DNA of 64,000 bases, from assembly GCA_947499565.1 (NCBI GenBank), contig CANMOV010000002.1:558001-622000 (forward strand), read 5' to 3'. Below are positions 17,781 to 25,919 of the stretch, piece after piece. The notes below the pieces were generated by a model that ran no database searches, was not told the origin of the DNA, and saw only the letters and a program-made list of their open reading frames with translations. The position numbers were made by a program, and so were the translations under genes. Within the stretch, counting starts at the first letter, position 1. Every line of letters starts with the position of its first letter. The stretch is from an uncultured Croceitalea sp. (GTDB lineage: Bacteria; Bacteroidota; Bacteroidia; Flavobacteriales; Flavobacteriaceae).

Positions 17781-17820
17781 CTGTCAGTTTGAGCTTTTCG
17801 TAGAAAAAGTATAGAGAACA
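17781..17820. repeat. Degenerate palindromic repeat (GTCAGTTxGAGC type)
   Basis: CTGTCAGTTTGAGC near 17781 and GAGAAC near 17814 match the outer parts of the repeats at 19336-19380 and 27220-27279 in sequence and spacing. The arms are decayed. It sits just upstream of the metK promoter. Confidence 0.45.
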
Positions 17821-17845
17821 CATTTTTACAATAAAACTATTTTCC

Positions 17846-17853
17846 TATTTTTG
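17846..17853 (+). promoter_or_regulatory. Predicted -7 element for metK
   Basis: TATTTTTG is an exact TAnnTTTG match. A start site a few bases downstream would place the transcript 5' end just before the SAM-II aptamer at 17865, which supports both calls. Confidence 0.6.
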
Positions 17854-17864
17854 CCCTTCAATTA

Positions 17865-17915
17865 TGAGGAAGGATTTGACTGATTGCAACCTCAGTAAAA
17901 AATGCTAAAAAGTGG
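17865..17915 (+). promoter_or_regulatory. SAM-II riboswitch upstream of metK
   Basis: The stretch has the compact SAM-II architecture. P1 is TGAGG (17865-17869) with CCTCA (17890-17894). The intervening loop holds GATTTGACTGATTGCAA, and the joining strand ends TGCTAAAAAG (17903-17912). The loop and the GCTAAAAAG tail closely resemble the conserved pseudoknot-forming parts of characterised SAM-II aptamers, which bind S-adenosylmethionine and lower expression. It lies between a -7 element and the metK start. The downstream GTCAAATCT (17939-17947) can pair with GGATTTGAC (17872-17880) inside the aptamer and may be the alternative fold. Confidence 0.8.
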
Positions 17916-17969
17916 TGTAAACTTCTTTCAGCCTTTCCGTCAAATCTTCTGTATTATTAAAAAGAGAGA

Positions 17970-19223
17970 ATGGCTTATTTATTTACTTCGGAATCTGTTA
18001 GTGAAGGGCACCCAGATAAAGTATCTGATCAGATTAGTGATGCGCTTTTAGATAATTTTTTAGCTTTTGATGCTGATAGCAAAGTGGCATGCGAAACACT
18101 AGTAACTACGGGGCAAGTGGTTTTGGCAGGTGAAGTAAAAAGCGATACTTATTTAGATGTACAAACTATTGCCAGAGAGGTAATCAACAAGATTGGTTAT
18201 ACCAAAGGGGAATACCAGTTTAGCGGAGATTCTTGCGGGGTAATTTCTTTAATTCATGAGCAATCGCAAGATATTAATCAAGGAGTAGATAGAGCAACCA
18301 AAGAAGAGCAGGGGGCAGGTGATCAGGGAATGATGTTTGGTTATGCCACTAAAGAAACCGAAAACTATATGCCTTTGGCATTGGATATTTCGCATAAAAT
18401 TCTTCAGGTTTTAGCGGACTTACGAAGAGAAGGAAATCAAATTCCGTATTTACGTCCAGATGCAAAAGCTCAGGTAACCATAGAATATTCAGATGATAAT
18501 GTACCACAACGAATAGATACCATTGTAGTTTCTACGCAGCATGACGATTTTGATGCTGATGAAAAGATGTTGGCTAAAATAAAAGCAGATATTATTTCCA
18601 TTTTAATTCCTAAAGTAGTGGCTTTATTTCCTAGCCATGTACAGGAGCTTTTTAATGATAAAATCCAATATCACATCAACCCAACGGGGAAATTTGTGAT
18701 TGGAGGGCCACATGGTGATACCGGTTTAACAGGACGTAAAATTATTGTAGATACTTACGGTGGCAAAGGAGCTCATGGTGGTGGTGCGTTTAGTGGTAAA
18801 GACCCAAGCAAGGTGGACCGCAGTGCTGCCTATGCGGCGCGGCATGCTGCTAAAAATTTAGTTGCAGCTGGTGTGGCAGATGAGTTGCTGGTCCAAGTAA
18901 GTTATGCAATTGGTGTAGTAGAACCCACTTCTATTTTTGTGGATTCTTATGGAACAGCCAAGGTTACTATGACCGATGGTGAGATTGCAGAAAAAGTAGC
19001 AAAGCTGTTTGATATGCGACCATTTGCCATTGAAGAACGCTTAAAACTTCGTAATCCAATTTATTTAGAAACTGCGGCTTATGGTCATATGGGTAAAAGC
19101 CCTAGTACGGTAACCAAGGTTTTTGAATCTCCTTATAACGGAAAAGTTGAAAAAGAAGTAGAATTATTTACTTGGGAGAAATTGGATAAAATTGATGAGG
19201 TAAAAACTGCTTTTAGTCTTTAG
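17970..19223 (+). CDS. metK: S-adenosylmethionine synthetase
   Basis: MetK (417 residues) forms SAM from methionine and ATP in the cytoplasm. It begins [20 protein letters not shown], the conserved N-terminus with the catalytic histidine. The hexapeptide GAGDQG is present, then the signature [20 protein letters not shown]. All three domains are complete. It is monocistronic and sits behind a SAM-II riboswitch, so product feedback on its synthesis is expected. Confidence 0.98.
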   Translation: MAYLFTSESVSEGHPDKVSDQISDALLDNFLAFDADSKVACETLVTTGQVVLAGEVKSDTYLDVQTIAREVINKIGYTKGEYQFSGDSCGVISLIHEQSQDINQGVDRATKEEQGAGDQGMMFGYATKETENYMPLALDISHKILQVLADLRREGNQIPYLRPDAKAQVTIEYSDDNVPQRIDTIVVSTQHDDFDADEKMLAKIKADIISILIPKVVALFPSHVQELFNDKIQYHINPTGKFVIGGPHGDTGLTGRKIIVDTYGGKGAHGGGAFSGKDPSKVDRSAAYAARHAAKNLVAAGVADELLVQVSYAIGVVEPTSIFVDSYGTAKVTMTDGEIAEKVAKLFDMRPFAIEERLKLRNPIYLETAAYGHMGKSPSTVTKVFESPYNGKVEKEVELFTWEKLDKIDEVKTAFSL

Positions 19224-19240
19224 ATTTTTTACAAAACAGT

Positions 19241-19380
19241 TGTCATCCTGAGCTTGTCGAAGGAGTATGCAAAAAAAATTTAATTTGTAGACAGTTAGAA
19301 TCGGTTTTGAAAATAAGAATTTTGATAATCTAATTAGTTCTCGATACAATTTGCTTACACCAAATCACTCGAACTGACAT
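19241..19380. repeat. Two palindromic repeat remnants between metK and the hydrolase
   Basis: TGTCATCCTGAGCTTGTC (from 19241, continuing GAAGGAG to 19265) is a half copy of the element at 10199-10250. A second element at 19336-19380 runs from AGTTCTCGA to TCGAACTGACA with inner arms ATTTG and CAAAT, similar to the 27220-27279 element. They fill most of the 200-base gap; no gene is seen there. Confidence 0.6.
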
Positions 19381-19423
19381 TTTCTTTATTATTTCTTAGC
19401 TTTAAGCAATCAATACAATCACT

Positions 19424-21358
19424 ATGAAGTTCTTTTCAAAATATGCTTTCCTTTTATTGCTCACAATTGCGATAGTTTCTTGTAATAAAACCACAAAGAA
19501 ATCAGAAACTGCTGAGGTAGTTGATACCTATGTGCAGGACAATTACACTAAAAAAGAAGTGGATATTAAAATGCGAGATGGGGCAACCTTGCATACTACT
19601 ATCTATTCCCCAAAAGATACTTCACAAGATTATCCTATTTTAATGCAACGCACACCATATAGTTCTAGACCTTATGGTGAAAACGAATTTAGAAAGCAGA
19701 TTGGACCGAACATAAACTTGATGAAAGAAGGCAATATTATTGTCTACCAAGATGTGCGTGGCAGGTGGTTAAGCGAAGGCCACTATGAAAATATGCGTGC
19801 TTATATCCCAAATAAAACTTCCAATGACCAAGTAGATGAAAGTACAGATACTTATGATACTATTGACTGGTTGGTAAATAATGTAGAAAATAATAATGGT
19901 AATGTAGGCGTTTGGGGTATTTCTTATCCAGGGATGTATGCCACATATGCTACTATCGATGCGCACCCTGCGTTAAAAACATCTTCACCACAAGCCTGTA
20001 TAGGAGATTTCTTTTTTGATGATTTTCATCACAATGGTGCCTATTTACTAAGTTATTTTAGGGCAACCTCATTATTTGGAACACCAAGACCTAACGGCGA
20101 CGAACCAATAGATACGGCTTGGTACACACTACCAGATTTAAAAACCCAAGACCAATACCAGTTTTTCTTAGATGCTGGACCTTTAAAGAATTTGAATTCT
20201 TTCTTTGAGTATGATATTAAAGACCAAGCATCTTTGGCTCCAGATAATATGACCGATGATTATTTTTGGAATGAACTGAAAGAACACCCAAATTATGATG
20301 AACTGTGGCAGAGCAGAGGCTTAATTCAGCATTTAGATAAATCCAAATCCCATGTAGCTACCATGATTGTTGGAGGTTGGTTTGATGCTGAAGATTTATA
20401 CGGTCCACTGGAAACCTATAAGAATATAGAAAAGCATACAGATGGTTACAATACGATGGTTTTTGGACCTTGGGATCATGGCCGTTGGGCTAGAAGAAGC
20501 GAACGAAATTTAGTGGGGAACTACTATTTTGGGGATTCTATTTCTACATTTTTTCAAGATAATATTGAGACGAAATTCTTTAACCACTTTTTAAAAGGTG
20601 CTGCGGATGAAAATTCTGGTTTGCCAGAAGCTTATGTTTTTGACTCTGGCCGTAAAGAGTGGAAGGAATATGATAGCTGGCCACCAAAAGGAGCTGAAAA
20701 AATGCGTATGTTCCTTTCTGAAAATCAAGAATTGACTGCGGAGAAAAAAGGAATAGCAGGACTACAATTTGTAAGTGATGTAAAGAAACCAGTGCCCTAT
20801 TCTGAGGATGTAAAATCTGTGTTTACCCCAAGAAAATATATGACGGATGACCAGCGTTTTGCTGCACGCCGTTCCGATGTTTTGGTGTTTGAAACTGAAG
20901 CAATGGAAGAAGACCTAACCCTAGCTGGTGATATTATGGCAAATTTAAAGGTAGCTACTACGGGGGATGCCGCGGATTGGATTGTTAAAGTGATAGACGT
21001 GCACCCAGCAGATGCAGAAACCAATGAAGAAATGCAAGACCATTTAAAAATGAGTAATTATCATTTAATGGTGCGCAGTGAGGTGTTACGTGGTAGATTT
21101 AGAAATAGTTTCTCCAATCCAGAACCCTTTACGCCAAATAAAAAGACAGCGGTAAACATAAAATTGCAAGATGTGTTCCATACCATTAAAAAAGGGCATA
21201 GACTACAAATACAAGTGCAGAGTACTTGGTTTCCATTAATAGATTTAAATCCACAGACCTATGTGGAGAATATCTTTAAGGCAGATGAGGAAGATTTTAA
21301 AACCCAAACGCATACGGTATTTACAGATTCTAGTTTAGAGTTTACGGTGTTACAATAA
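19424..21358 (+). CDS. CocE/NonD-family alpha/beta hydrolase lipoprotein
   Basis: A 644-residue exported hydrolase of the X-Pro dipeptidyl-peptidase/CocE family. The N-terminus is a lipoprotein signal with lipobox IVSC at cysteine 20. The hydrolase domain (about 45-370) shows RTPYSSRPYGENEF, the oxyanion segment YQDVRGRWLSEG and the nucleophile elbow VWGISYPGMY. A probable catalytic histidine is in FGPWDHGRWAR, and a C-terminal jelly-roll domain runs from about 400 to the end. Family members are peptidases or acyl-hydrolases (glutaryl-7-ACA acylase, cocaine esterase); the substrate here is unknown. Confidence 0.9.
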   Translation: MKFFSKYAFLLLLTIAIVSCNKTTKKSETAEVVDTYVQDNYTKKEVDIKMRDGATLHTTIYSPKDTSQDYPILMQRTPYSSRPYGENEFRKQIGPNINLMKEGNIIVYQDVRGRWLSEGHYENMRAYIPNKTSNDQVDESTDTYDTIDWLVNNVENNNGNVGVWGISYPGMYATYATIDAHPALKTSSPQACIGDFFFDDFHHNGAYLLSYFRATSLFGTPRPNGDEPIDTAWYTLPDLKTQDQYQFFLDAGPLKNLNSFFEYDIKDQASLAPDNMTDDYFWNELKEHPNYDELWQSRGLIQHLDKSKSHVATMIVGGWFDAEDLYGPLETYKNIEKHTDGYNTMVFGPWDHGRWARRSERNLVGNYYFGDSISTFFQDNIETKFFNHFLKGAADENSGLPEAYVFDSGRKEWKEYDSWPPKGAEKMRMFLSENQELTAEKKGIAGLQFVSDVKKPVPYSEDVKSVFTPRKYMTDDQRFAARRSDVLVFETEAMEEDLTLAGDIMANLKVATTGDAADWIVKVIDVHPADAETNEEMQDHLKMSNYHLMVRSEVLRGRFRNSFSNPEPFTPNKKTAVNIKLQDVFHTIKKGHRLQIQVQSTWFPLIDLNPQTYVENIFKADEEDFKTQTHTVFTDSSLEFTVLQ

Positions 21359-21433
21359 AAAGAAGGTTTTAAAATACAGAGATACGTACCCAGTCTGGAT
21401 GTATATCTCTGTATTTTACGTATATATTAATGA

Positions 21434-22121
21434 GTTGTAGCCAATACGAGAAAACCGAACTAAATGAGAAAAATATTAATCTTTATGGGAATTTTTTCAT
21501 TCTTTGGATGTGGGGCAAAAGACCTTTCACCGAAAGAAACTGAATTAGTAAATAAGTTGGATTTTAATATCGAACTTATGAAGGAATTGAAAAAAGAAAC
21601 TAAAAGTGAACTGATTCAATTACCAACAATCGACCAAGAAACCGGAGAAGTTTCTAATGAATATTATAGCGGAATTCACTCAAGCAGTTCGGAAGAAAAA
21701 GCGAACTCAATTGTAAAAAAGTTAAAGGAAAAGTTTAGAGCAAAAGGCTATTTAATATTCGTGTTTACGGGAGAAGAAGATTCCAAAAGTATCGGAGTAA
21801 TTAAAGGAACAAATGACCTTGACATTTTACGTTATAGAAGAACAGATGGAATTAATCACGATTATGAAAATGAAGATATAGTTTCAAAAATATCGGAATG
21901 GAATGATAAATTCGGACTGACCGTTATTGGATGCGGAAGAGATTGGCTTGAATTAGCATTTAAGAAACTGCCTGCTGATTTAGATGCTTTTTCAGAAGAG
22001 GTTTATGAATTCTGTCCTGACTCGGTTGACCAAGGAGTTGGAGAAGTAGAAAATTTGAAATTAATGATTAAAGAAATGAACGGAATTTGGTTGTGGTGGG
22101 ACTAAAAGTACTGGCTACAAC
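21434..22121. other. Cassette-like unit bounded by a 10-bp inverted repeat
   Basis: GTTGTAGCCA (21434-21443) and its exact complement TGGCTACAAC (22112-22121) bracket a single DUF4253 gene. The right side continues into AATGGCTATAATTCATTG, a sequence type I associate with the ends of solitary genes in Bacteroidetes accessory DNA. The enclosed gene uses GGA and TCG-type codons more than its neighbours. A gene-cassette or similar mobile origin is inferred; no recombinase is nearby. Confidence 0.4.
21464..22105 (+). CDS. DUF4253-containing lipoprotein
   Basis: A 213-residue protein with a short lipoprotein-type signal (MRKILIFMGIFSFFGCG, cysteine 16). The C-terminal half matches DUF4253: DWLELAFKKLPADLDAFSE, YEFCPDSVDQGVGEVENL, ending GIWLWWD. 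The function of DUF4253 is unknown; it is often found among toxin-immunity-like accessory genes, though nothing here proves that role. Codon choice differs from flanking genes and the unit is framed by an inverted repeat, so recent acquisition is likely. It stands alone. Confidence 0.75.
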   Translation: MRKILIFMGIFSFFGCGAKDLSPKETELVNKLDFNIELMKELKKETKSELIQLPTIDQETGEVSNEYYSGIHSSSSEEKANSIVKKLKEKFRAKGYLIFVFTGEEDSKSIGVIKGTNDLDILRYRRTDGINHDYENEDIVSKISEWNDKFGLTVIGCGRDWLELAFKKLPADLDAFSEEVYEFCPDSVDQGVGEVENLKLMIKEMNGIWLWWD

Positions 22122-22283
22122 AATGGCTATAATTCATTGTGGTTTTGTGCCATACCAAAATAAAGTATAAATCACCGGCTGATTTCTAAGCGGAATAATC
22201 CTGAGGATGATTCCACAACGATATCATAGCCGAGACCGTTATTTCGAACCGAACATTGGGAGTGTGAGAAATCTAAAAAAAAA

Positions 22284-23750
22284 TTAAACCAAGTTGGCCA
22301 TCTGTTTTTTCACATTGCGATTATGGTATAAGTCTTTTACCATTGCTTCATAAAGTGTTACAAAGCGTTCATTTTTAGATAAATCACCAAAAATTGCTTC
22401 TTGTTCTAAAAAACAGAGTGGGTCTTTTTGCGCGGAATTTTGCAAAACCTCTTTTTGGCTATCAATTACTTCTAATGGATGATTGTTAAGGTCGGTTTGT
22501 TTGTCAGAATAGTAGCACCATGCCGCAATCACTAAAGTACCAAGAGCTATGTTACCTTCATTGTCTAGGTTTTCCTTAATAGTTGGAATTAAAAACTTTG
22601 GAAGCTTTGCTGCACTTTCAGAACAAATTCGGCTTACACTATCTTTAATGTTCGGGTTGGCAAAACGTTCCCGTAAACTTTGCTTATAAGCATCTAAATC
22701 TATGCCTTCTAAGGTGTCCAGAACTGGAGTTGCCTCTAAATCCATAAATTGCTTTAGATATTCATTAAAAAGTGGGTCGTCTATACATTCATTAATGGTC
22801 TGATAGCCATGTATGGATCCAAGTATACCTAAGACAGAATGCCCTGCATTAAGCAGGCGGAGCTTCATTTTTTCATAGGGTTTTACATTAGGCACAAACT
22901 GTACTCCAACCTGTTCTAATGCCGGACGACCATTAGAAAATTCATCTTCAATAACCCATTGTATAAAGGGCTCGCAAGTAACCGGCCATTCATCTTTTAA
23001 ATCATGATTTTTAGCTAAAAAAGAAATGTCTTCAGGAGTAGTTACAGGTGTTATGCGGTCTACCATACTGTTCGGAAATTTCACTTCTTTTTCTACCCAT
23101 TCAGCCAATACGGGATTTAACTTTTGGGTAAATGCTAATAACATCTTTTTAGTTACATCTCCATTATGTTCGATATTATCGCATGACAAAATGGTAAAGG
23201 CTGGTAGTTTATTAGCTCTTCTTTTTTGCAAGGCTGCTGCCAAAAATCCATAAACTGATTTCGGATTTTCAGGATGTTTTAATTCTTCTTGAATAATCGA
23301 ATTTTCAAAATCGAATTCGCCAGTAGCAGGATTGAAATTATAACCGCCTTCTGTTATAGTTAACGAGACAATTTTGGTGTCTTCATGGGCCATTTTATCA
23401 ATAACAGATTGAGCGTCTTCAATAGCGAATTTGTAATCTACAATTGCACCTATTATATGAGGTTCCACAGTGCCATTAGGGTGCTTTGCCAATAATGAAT
23501 ACAGGTGGTTTTGTTTTTTTAGGATAGTACTGATATTGCGGTCTTCTTCTCGTAAACCAATACCACAGATACCCCAGTCAGAAACGTTAGTTTTTGTTGC
23601 AAGTTCTTGTAAATAATAAGCTTGATGTGCTCTATGAAAACCACCAACACCAATATGAACTATACCTGTTTTTAGCTTACTTCTATTAAAAGAGGGTTTT
23701 GAAATCTGGGGGTCTATTAAAGCTAAGTTTTCTTGATTTAAGTGCTGCAT
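22284..23750 (-). CDS. Mannitol dehydrogenase family oxidoreductase
   Basis: A 488-residue NAD-dependent polyol dehydrogenase of the long-chain mannitol dehydrogenase family. The N-terminal Rossmann segment is IVHIGVGGFHRAHQAYYLQE, and the family signature around the catalytic lysine is KMKLRLLNAGHSVLGILGSI. Members oxidise mannitol, or reduce fructuronate or tagaturonate; mannitol/fructose is the simplest guess but is not proven. It begins 3 bases after the permease stop, so the two genes form an operon and the permease may import the substrate or a related compound. Confidence 0.9.
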   Translation of the reverse strand: MQHLNQENLALIDPQISKPSFNRSKLKTGIVHIGVGGFHRAHQAYYLQELATKTNVSDWGICGIGLREEDRNISTILKKQNHLYSLLAKHPNGTVEPHIIGAIVDYKFAIEDAQSVIDKMAHEDTKIVSLTITEGGYNFNPATGEFDFENSIIQEELKHPENPKSVYGFLAAALQKRRANKLPAFTILSCDNIEHNGDVTKKMLLAFTQKLNPVLAEWVEKEVKFPNSMVDRITPVTTPEDISFLAKNHDLKDEWPVTCEPFIQWVIEDEFSNGRPALEQVGVQFVPNVKPYEKMKLRLLNAGHSVLGILGSIHGYQTINECIDDPLFNEYLKQFMDLEATPVLDTLEGIDLDAYKQSLRERFANPNIKDSVSRICSESAAKLPKFLIPTIKENLDNEGNIALGTLVIAAWCYYSDKQTDLNNHPLEVIDSQKEVLQNSAQKDPLCFLEQEAIFGDLSKNERFVTLYEAMVKDLYHNRNVKKQMANLV

Positions 23751-23753
23751 ATT

Positions 23754-25466
23754 TTACTTTATTGATTTTCCACGTTGTAAATTCCAGTAGGCTGTTATAA
23801 AGTAAATTAATGTGCAAATAAATGCATATGTATAGAATGTTTCTCGATTTTCGATGTAGTTATTTTCATTAGAACTACCAAACAAGACATTAATAGCTAA
23901 GACCAATGTGAACCCTAATGAGATGATTGCGATTCCCTTCAGAATTTTAGAGAGTATAGTAACATCTCGTTTCTTTTCGGGTTCTTGAATGGCTTTAAGT
24001 TCTTGAAATTTTTCGATTTTCTCCTTTTGAAGTTTTTCTTTTTTGACCTCTTCCGAATATGCTTCTTTAGCACCAAATCTAGAAGCTAAAATGGTATAAA
24101 TAAGTATGGTGAAAATCCAGGTTGGGATAAAGAGATAAAAGAAAGACATCACATTAAATGCATTTAAACCAAAACCAAAAACGAGTCCTGCTGCCCAAGA
24201 AGCCACAGCTGGAAAGCTAAAGGAAAGTTGTTTGTAAGAAGACCAATATCTTGTAAATCCAATTCTTGGGAAAATTTGATGTTCAGCAAAAACTATCGCT
24301 CCGACTGGTACAACTAATAATCCAGCATATGTCAGTAAGGGAAGTATTTGAGAAAAAACAAAAGGGAAACATGCAATTACTATAGTTACTAGGCCAACAA
24401 TAAGCGTAGTTTTTTTTCTCGAATTGTTTGCAAAAATAGCTTGTGCCGCTAATCCCGCTCGATAAAGATTTGTTATTGCCGTTGTCCAGCCGGCAACAAT
24501 AACGATAACAAAACCAGACCAGCCTAAGGCATAATAGGCTACATCACCAGGATCAAGAGCTACAATTGATTTTCCTAAAATTACTGCCGCTCCAGCACCC
24601 ATAATTCCAGCTGCTATCCAGGCAACATAATGACCAAACATCATTCCTGTACTAGTTGCTAAACCATATATCTTCTTTTTCGCAAAGCGTAAAAGAGCCA
24701 TATCAATAAGTCCAAAATGTGTTATGGTATTGGCTGCCCATGCGAAACCAATTACTTCTATTAAACCAATACCTGGCTCCCCATTACTATCTAATCCAGT
24801 CCAAATCGACTGATTACCCAGATTTATAAAGTCGCTCCAGCCACTAGGTAAAGTTTTATCGAGAACATCAATTGATAAAGCGGGTAGTAATACCATGGCA
24901 CCACTAGTAAACATAACAAATAACCATGGTGCACAAACCCCAGAGAAGTCCGAAACAGCATTAAAGCCATAAATAGCAATAGAAACTACCACAATACCAA
25001 CAGCTAAAACAATAAATACGAACCATAGATTAGTCGGATACCAATCTAGCTGGGCAGGAATGTTAAAAGCAAATCTCACCGCAGTAGAAGAAACGGTAAT
25101 CATTGCGGCAGATATCACCGAAAAAATGATAACGTTGGCCCAATTATAAAGTTTAGTCATTGAGTCGCCCGCTATTTTGTTCAGATAGGTATAAAGACTT
25201 AGTCTTGTATCCACCGCTATAGGAGACGTAATAAATGTCCAACTTAGAACGGCTAAAATATTTCCAATTAAAAGGCCTAATAAAATATCCATGGTTTTTG
25301 AACCAAGAGCGACAAAAGTGGCGCCAATAACAAATTCCGTAGCGGCCACATGTTCCGCTGCATACAATCCGGCAAAGTGCGTCCAATCATGTAATTTGTG
25401 CTTTGCAACTGGAAGTTGTTCTTCATCTAATTGTTCTAGATTTTTAAAATCATCTGAAGTATTCAT
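23754..25466 (-). CDS. NCS1-like (purine-cytosine permease family) transporter
   Basis: A 570-residue inner-membrane protein with about 12 helices in the first 460 residues (EHVAATEFVIGATFVALGSK, WTTAITNLYRAGLAAQAIFA), consistent with the LeuT-fold NCS1 permeases. A lysine/glutamate-rich cytoplasmic linker (KKEKLQKEKIEKFQEL) and two further helices follow, an extension beyond the usual core. Classical family members carry nucleobases or hydantoins. Its pairing with a polyol dehydrogenase gene makes a sugar-alcohol or other substrate possible. It is divergent from the SAM-I/metY unit. Confidence 0.82.
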   Translation of the reverse strand: MNTSDDFKNLEQLDEEQLPVAKHKLHDWTHFAGLYAAEHVAATEFVIGATFVALGSKTMDILLGLLIGNILAVLSWTFITSPIAVDTRLSLYTYLNKIAGDSMTKLYNWANVIIFSVISAAMITVSSTAVRFAFNIPAQLDWYPTNLWFVFIVLAVGIVVVSIAIYGFNAVSDFSGVCAPWLFVMFTSGAMVLLPALSIDVLDKTLPSGWSDFINLGNQSIWTGLDSNGEPGIGLIEVIGFAWAANTITHFGLIDMALLRFAKKKIYGLATSTGMMFGHYVAWIAAGIMGAGAAVILGKSIVALDPGDVAYYALGWSGFVIVIVAGWTTAITNLYRAGLAAQAIFANNSRKKTTLIVGLVTIVIACFPFVFSQILPLLTYAGLLVVPVGAIVFAEHQIFPRIGFTRYWSSYKQLSFSFPAVASWAAGLVFGFGLNAFNVMSFFYLFIPTWIFTILIYTILASRFGAKEAYSEEVKKEKLQKEKIEKFQELKAIQEPEKKRDVTILSKILKGIAIISLGFTLVLAINVLFGSSNENNYIENRETFYTYAFICTLIYFITAYWNLQRGKSIK

Positions 25467-25616
25467 TATAAACGATGTTGGTTAGTTGTTAATTTCATAG
25501 TTCAAAATAGTCAGAACAATTGAGATAGCAATATTTTGAATAAGAGATATCCCACCAAACCACTAGACTTTTGTTAAATTTTCTACTTTTGTTAGGATTT
25601 TAAATTTTTCTGATGT

Positions 25617-25624
25617 TATATTTG
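25617..25624 (+). promoter_or_regulatory. Predicted -7 element for the metY operon
   Basis: TATATTTG fits TAnnTTTG exactly and lies about 30 bases before the SAM-I aptamer, at the expected place for the leader start. Confidence 0.5.
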
Positions 25625-25653
25625 TTCTAATAAGTTCAAACACGTATTGAATA

Positions 25654-25758
25654 GTTATCAAGAAAGGTGGAGGGATTAGACCCTTTGAAGCCTTAGCAAC
25701 CCTTTGTTCTATGCAAAGAAGGTGCTAAATTCTACCTGCCAGAGGCAGGAAGGATAAC
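25654..25758 (+). promoter_or_regulatory. SAM-I (S-box) riboswitch upstream of metY
   Basis: P1 pairs GTTATC (25654-25659) with GATAAC (25753-25758). Between them are the conserved S-box blocks AAGAAAGGTGGAGGGAT, GACCCTTTGAAGCCTTAGC, AACCC and GGTGCTAAATTC in the correct order. P3 carries CTTTG/CAAAG. P4 is lengthened by a perfect CCTGCC (25735-25740)/GGCAGG (25744-25749) hairpin. SAM-I aptamers turn off methionine biosynthesis genes when SAM is abundant, which fits the metY-metX/thrA-metZ genes downstream. Confidence 0.95.
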
Positions 25759-25919
25759 AGTCATCGAAATTTTCTTTCGAATTACTTTCTTATAACTTTT
25801 TTGATTTTACCTAACTGCAATGTCGGCAGGCTAGGGTTTGGCTTTTATTATTCCTGCGAAGGCAGGAATCTATTTAAAAATCAGCACCTAAAAAAATAGA
25901 GGCGCACAAACAAGAAATC
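25759..25919 (+). repeat. Riboswitch-to-metY leader with hairpin repeats
   Basis: This part of the 453-base gene-free stretch holds a TCGAAA/TTTCGA hairpin (25764-25780), a GTCGGCAGG segment and a perfect 8-bp hairpin, ATTCCTGC (25850-25857) GAAG GCAGGAAT (25862-25869). The last resembles dispersed hairpin repeats of flavobacteria and shares the CCTGC/GCAGG core with the P4 tip of the riboswitch. No strong terminator with a T tract is visible, so the switching mechanism is unclear. Confidence 0.5.
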
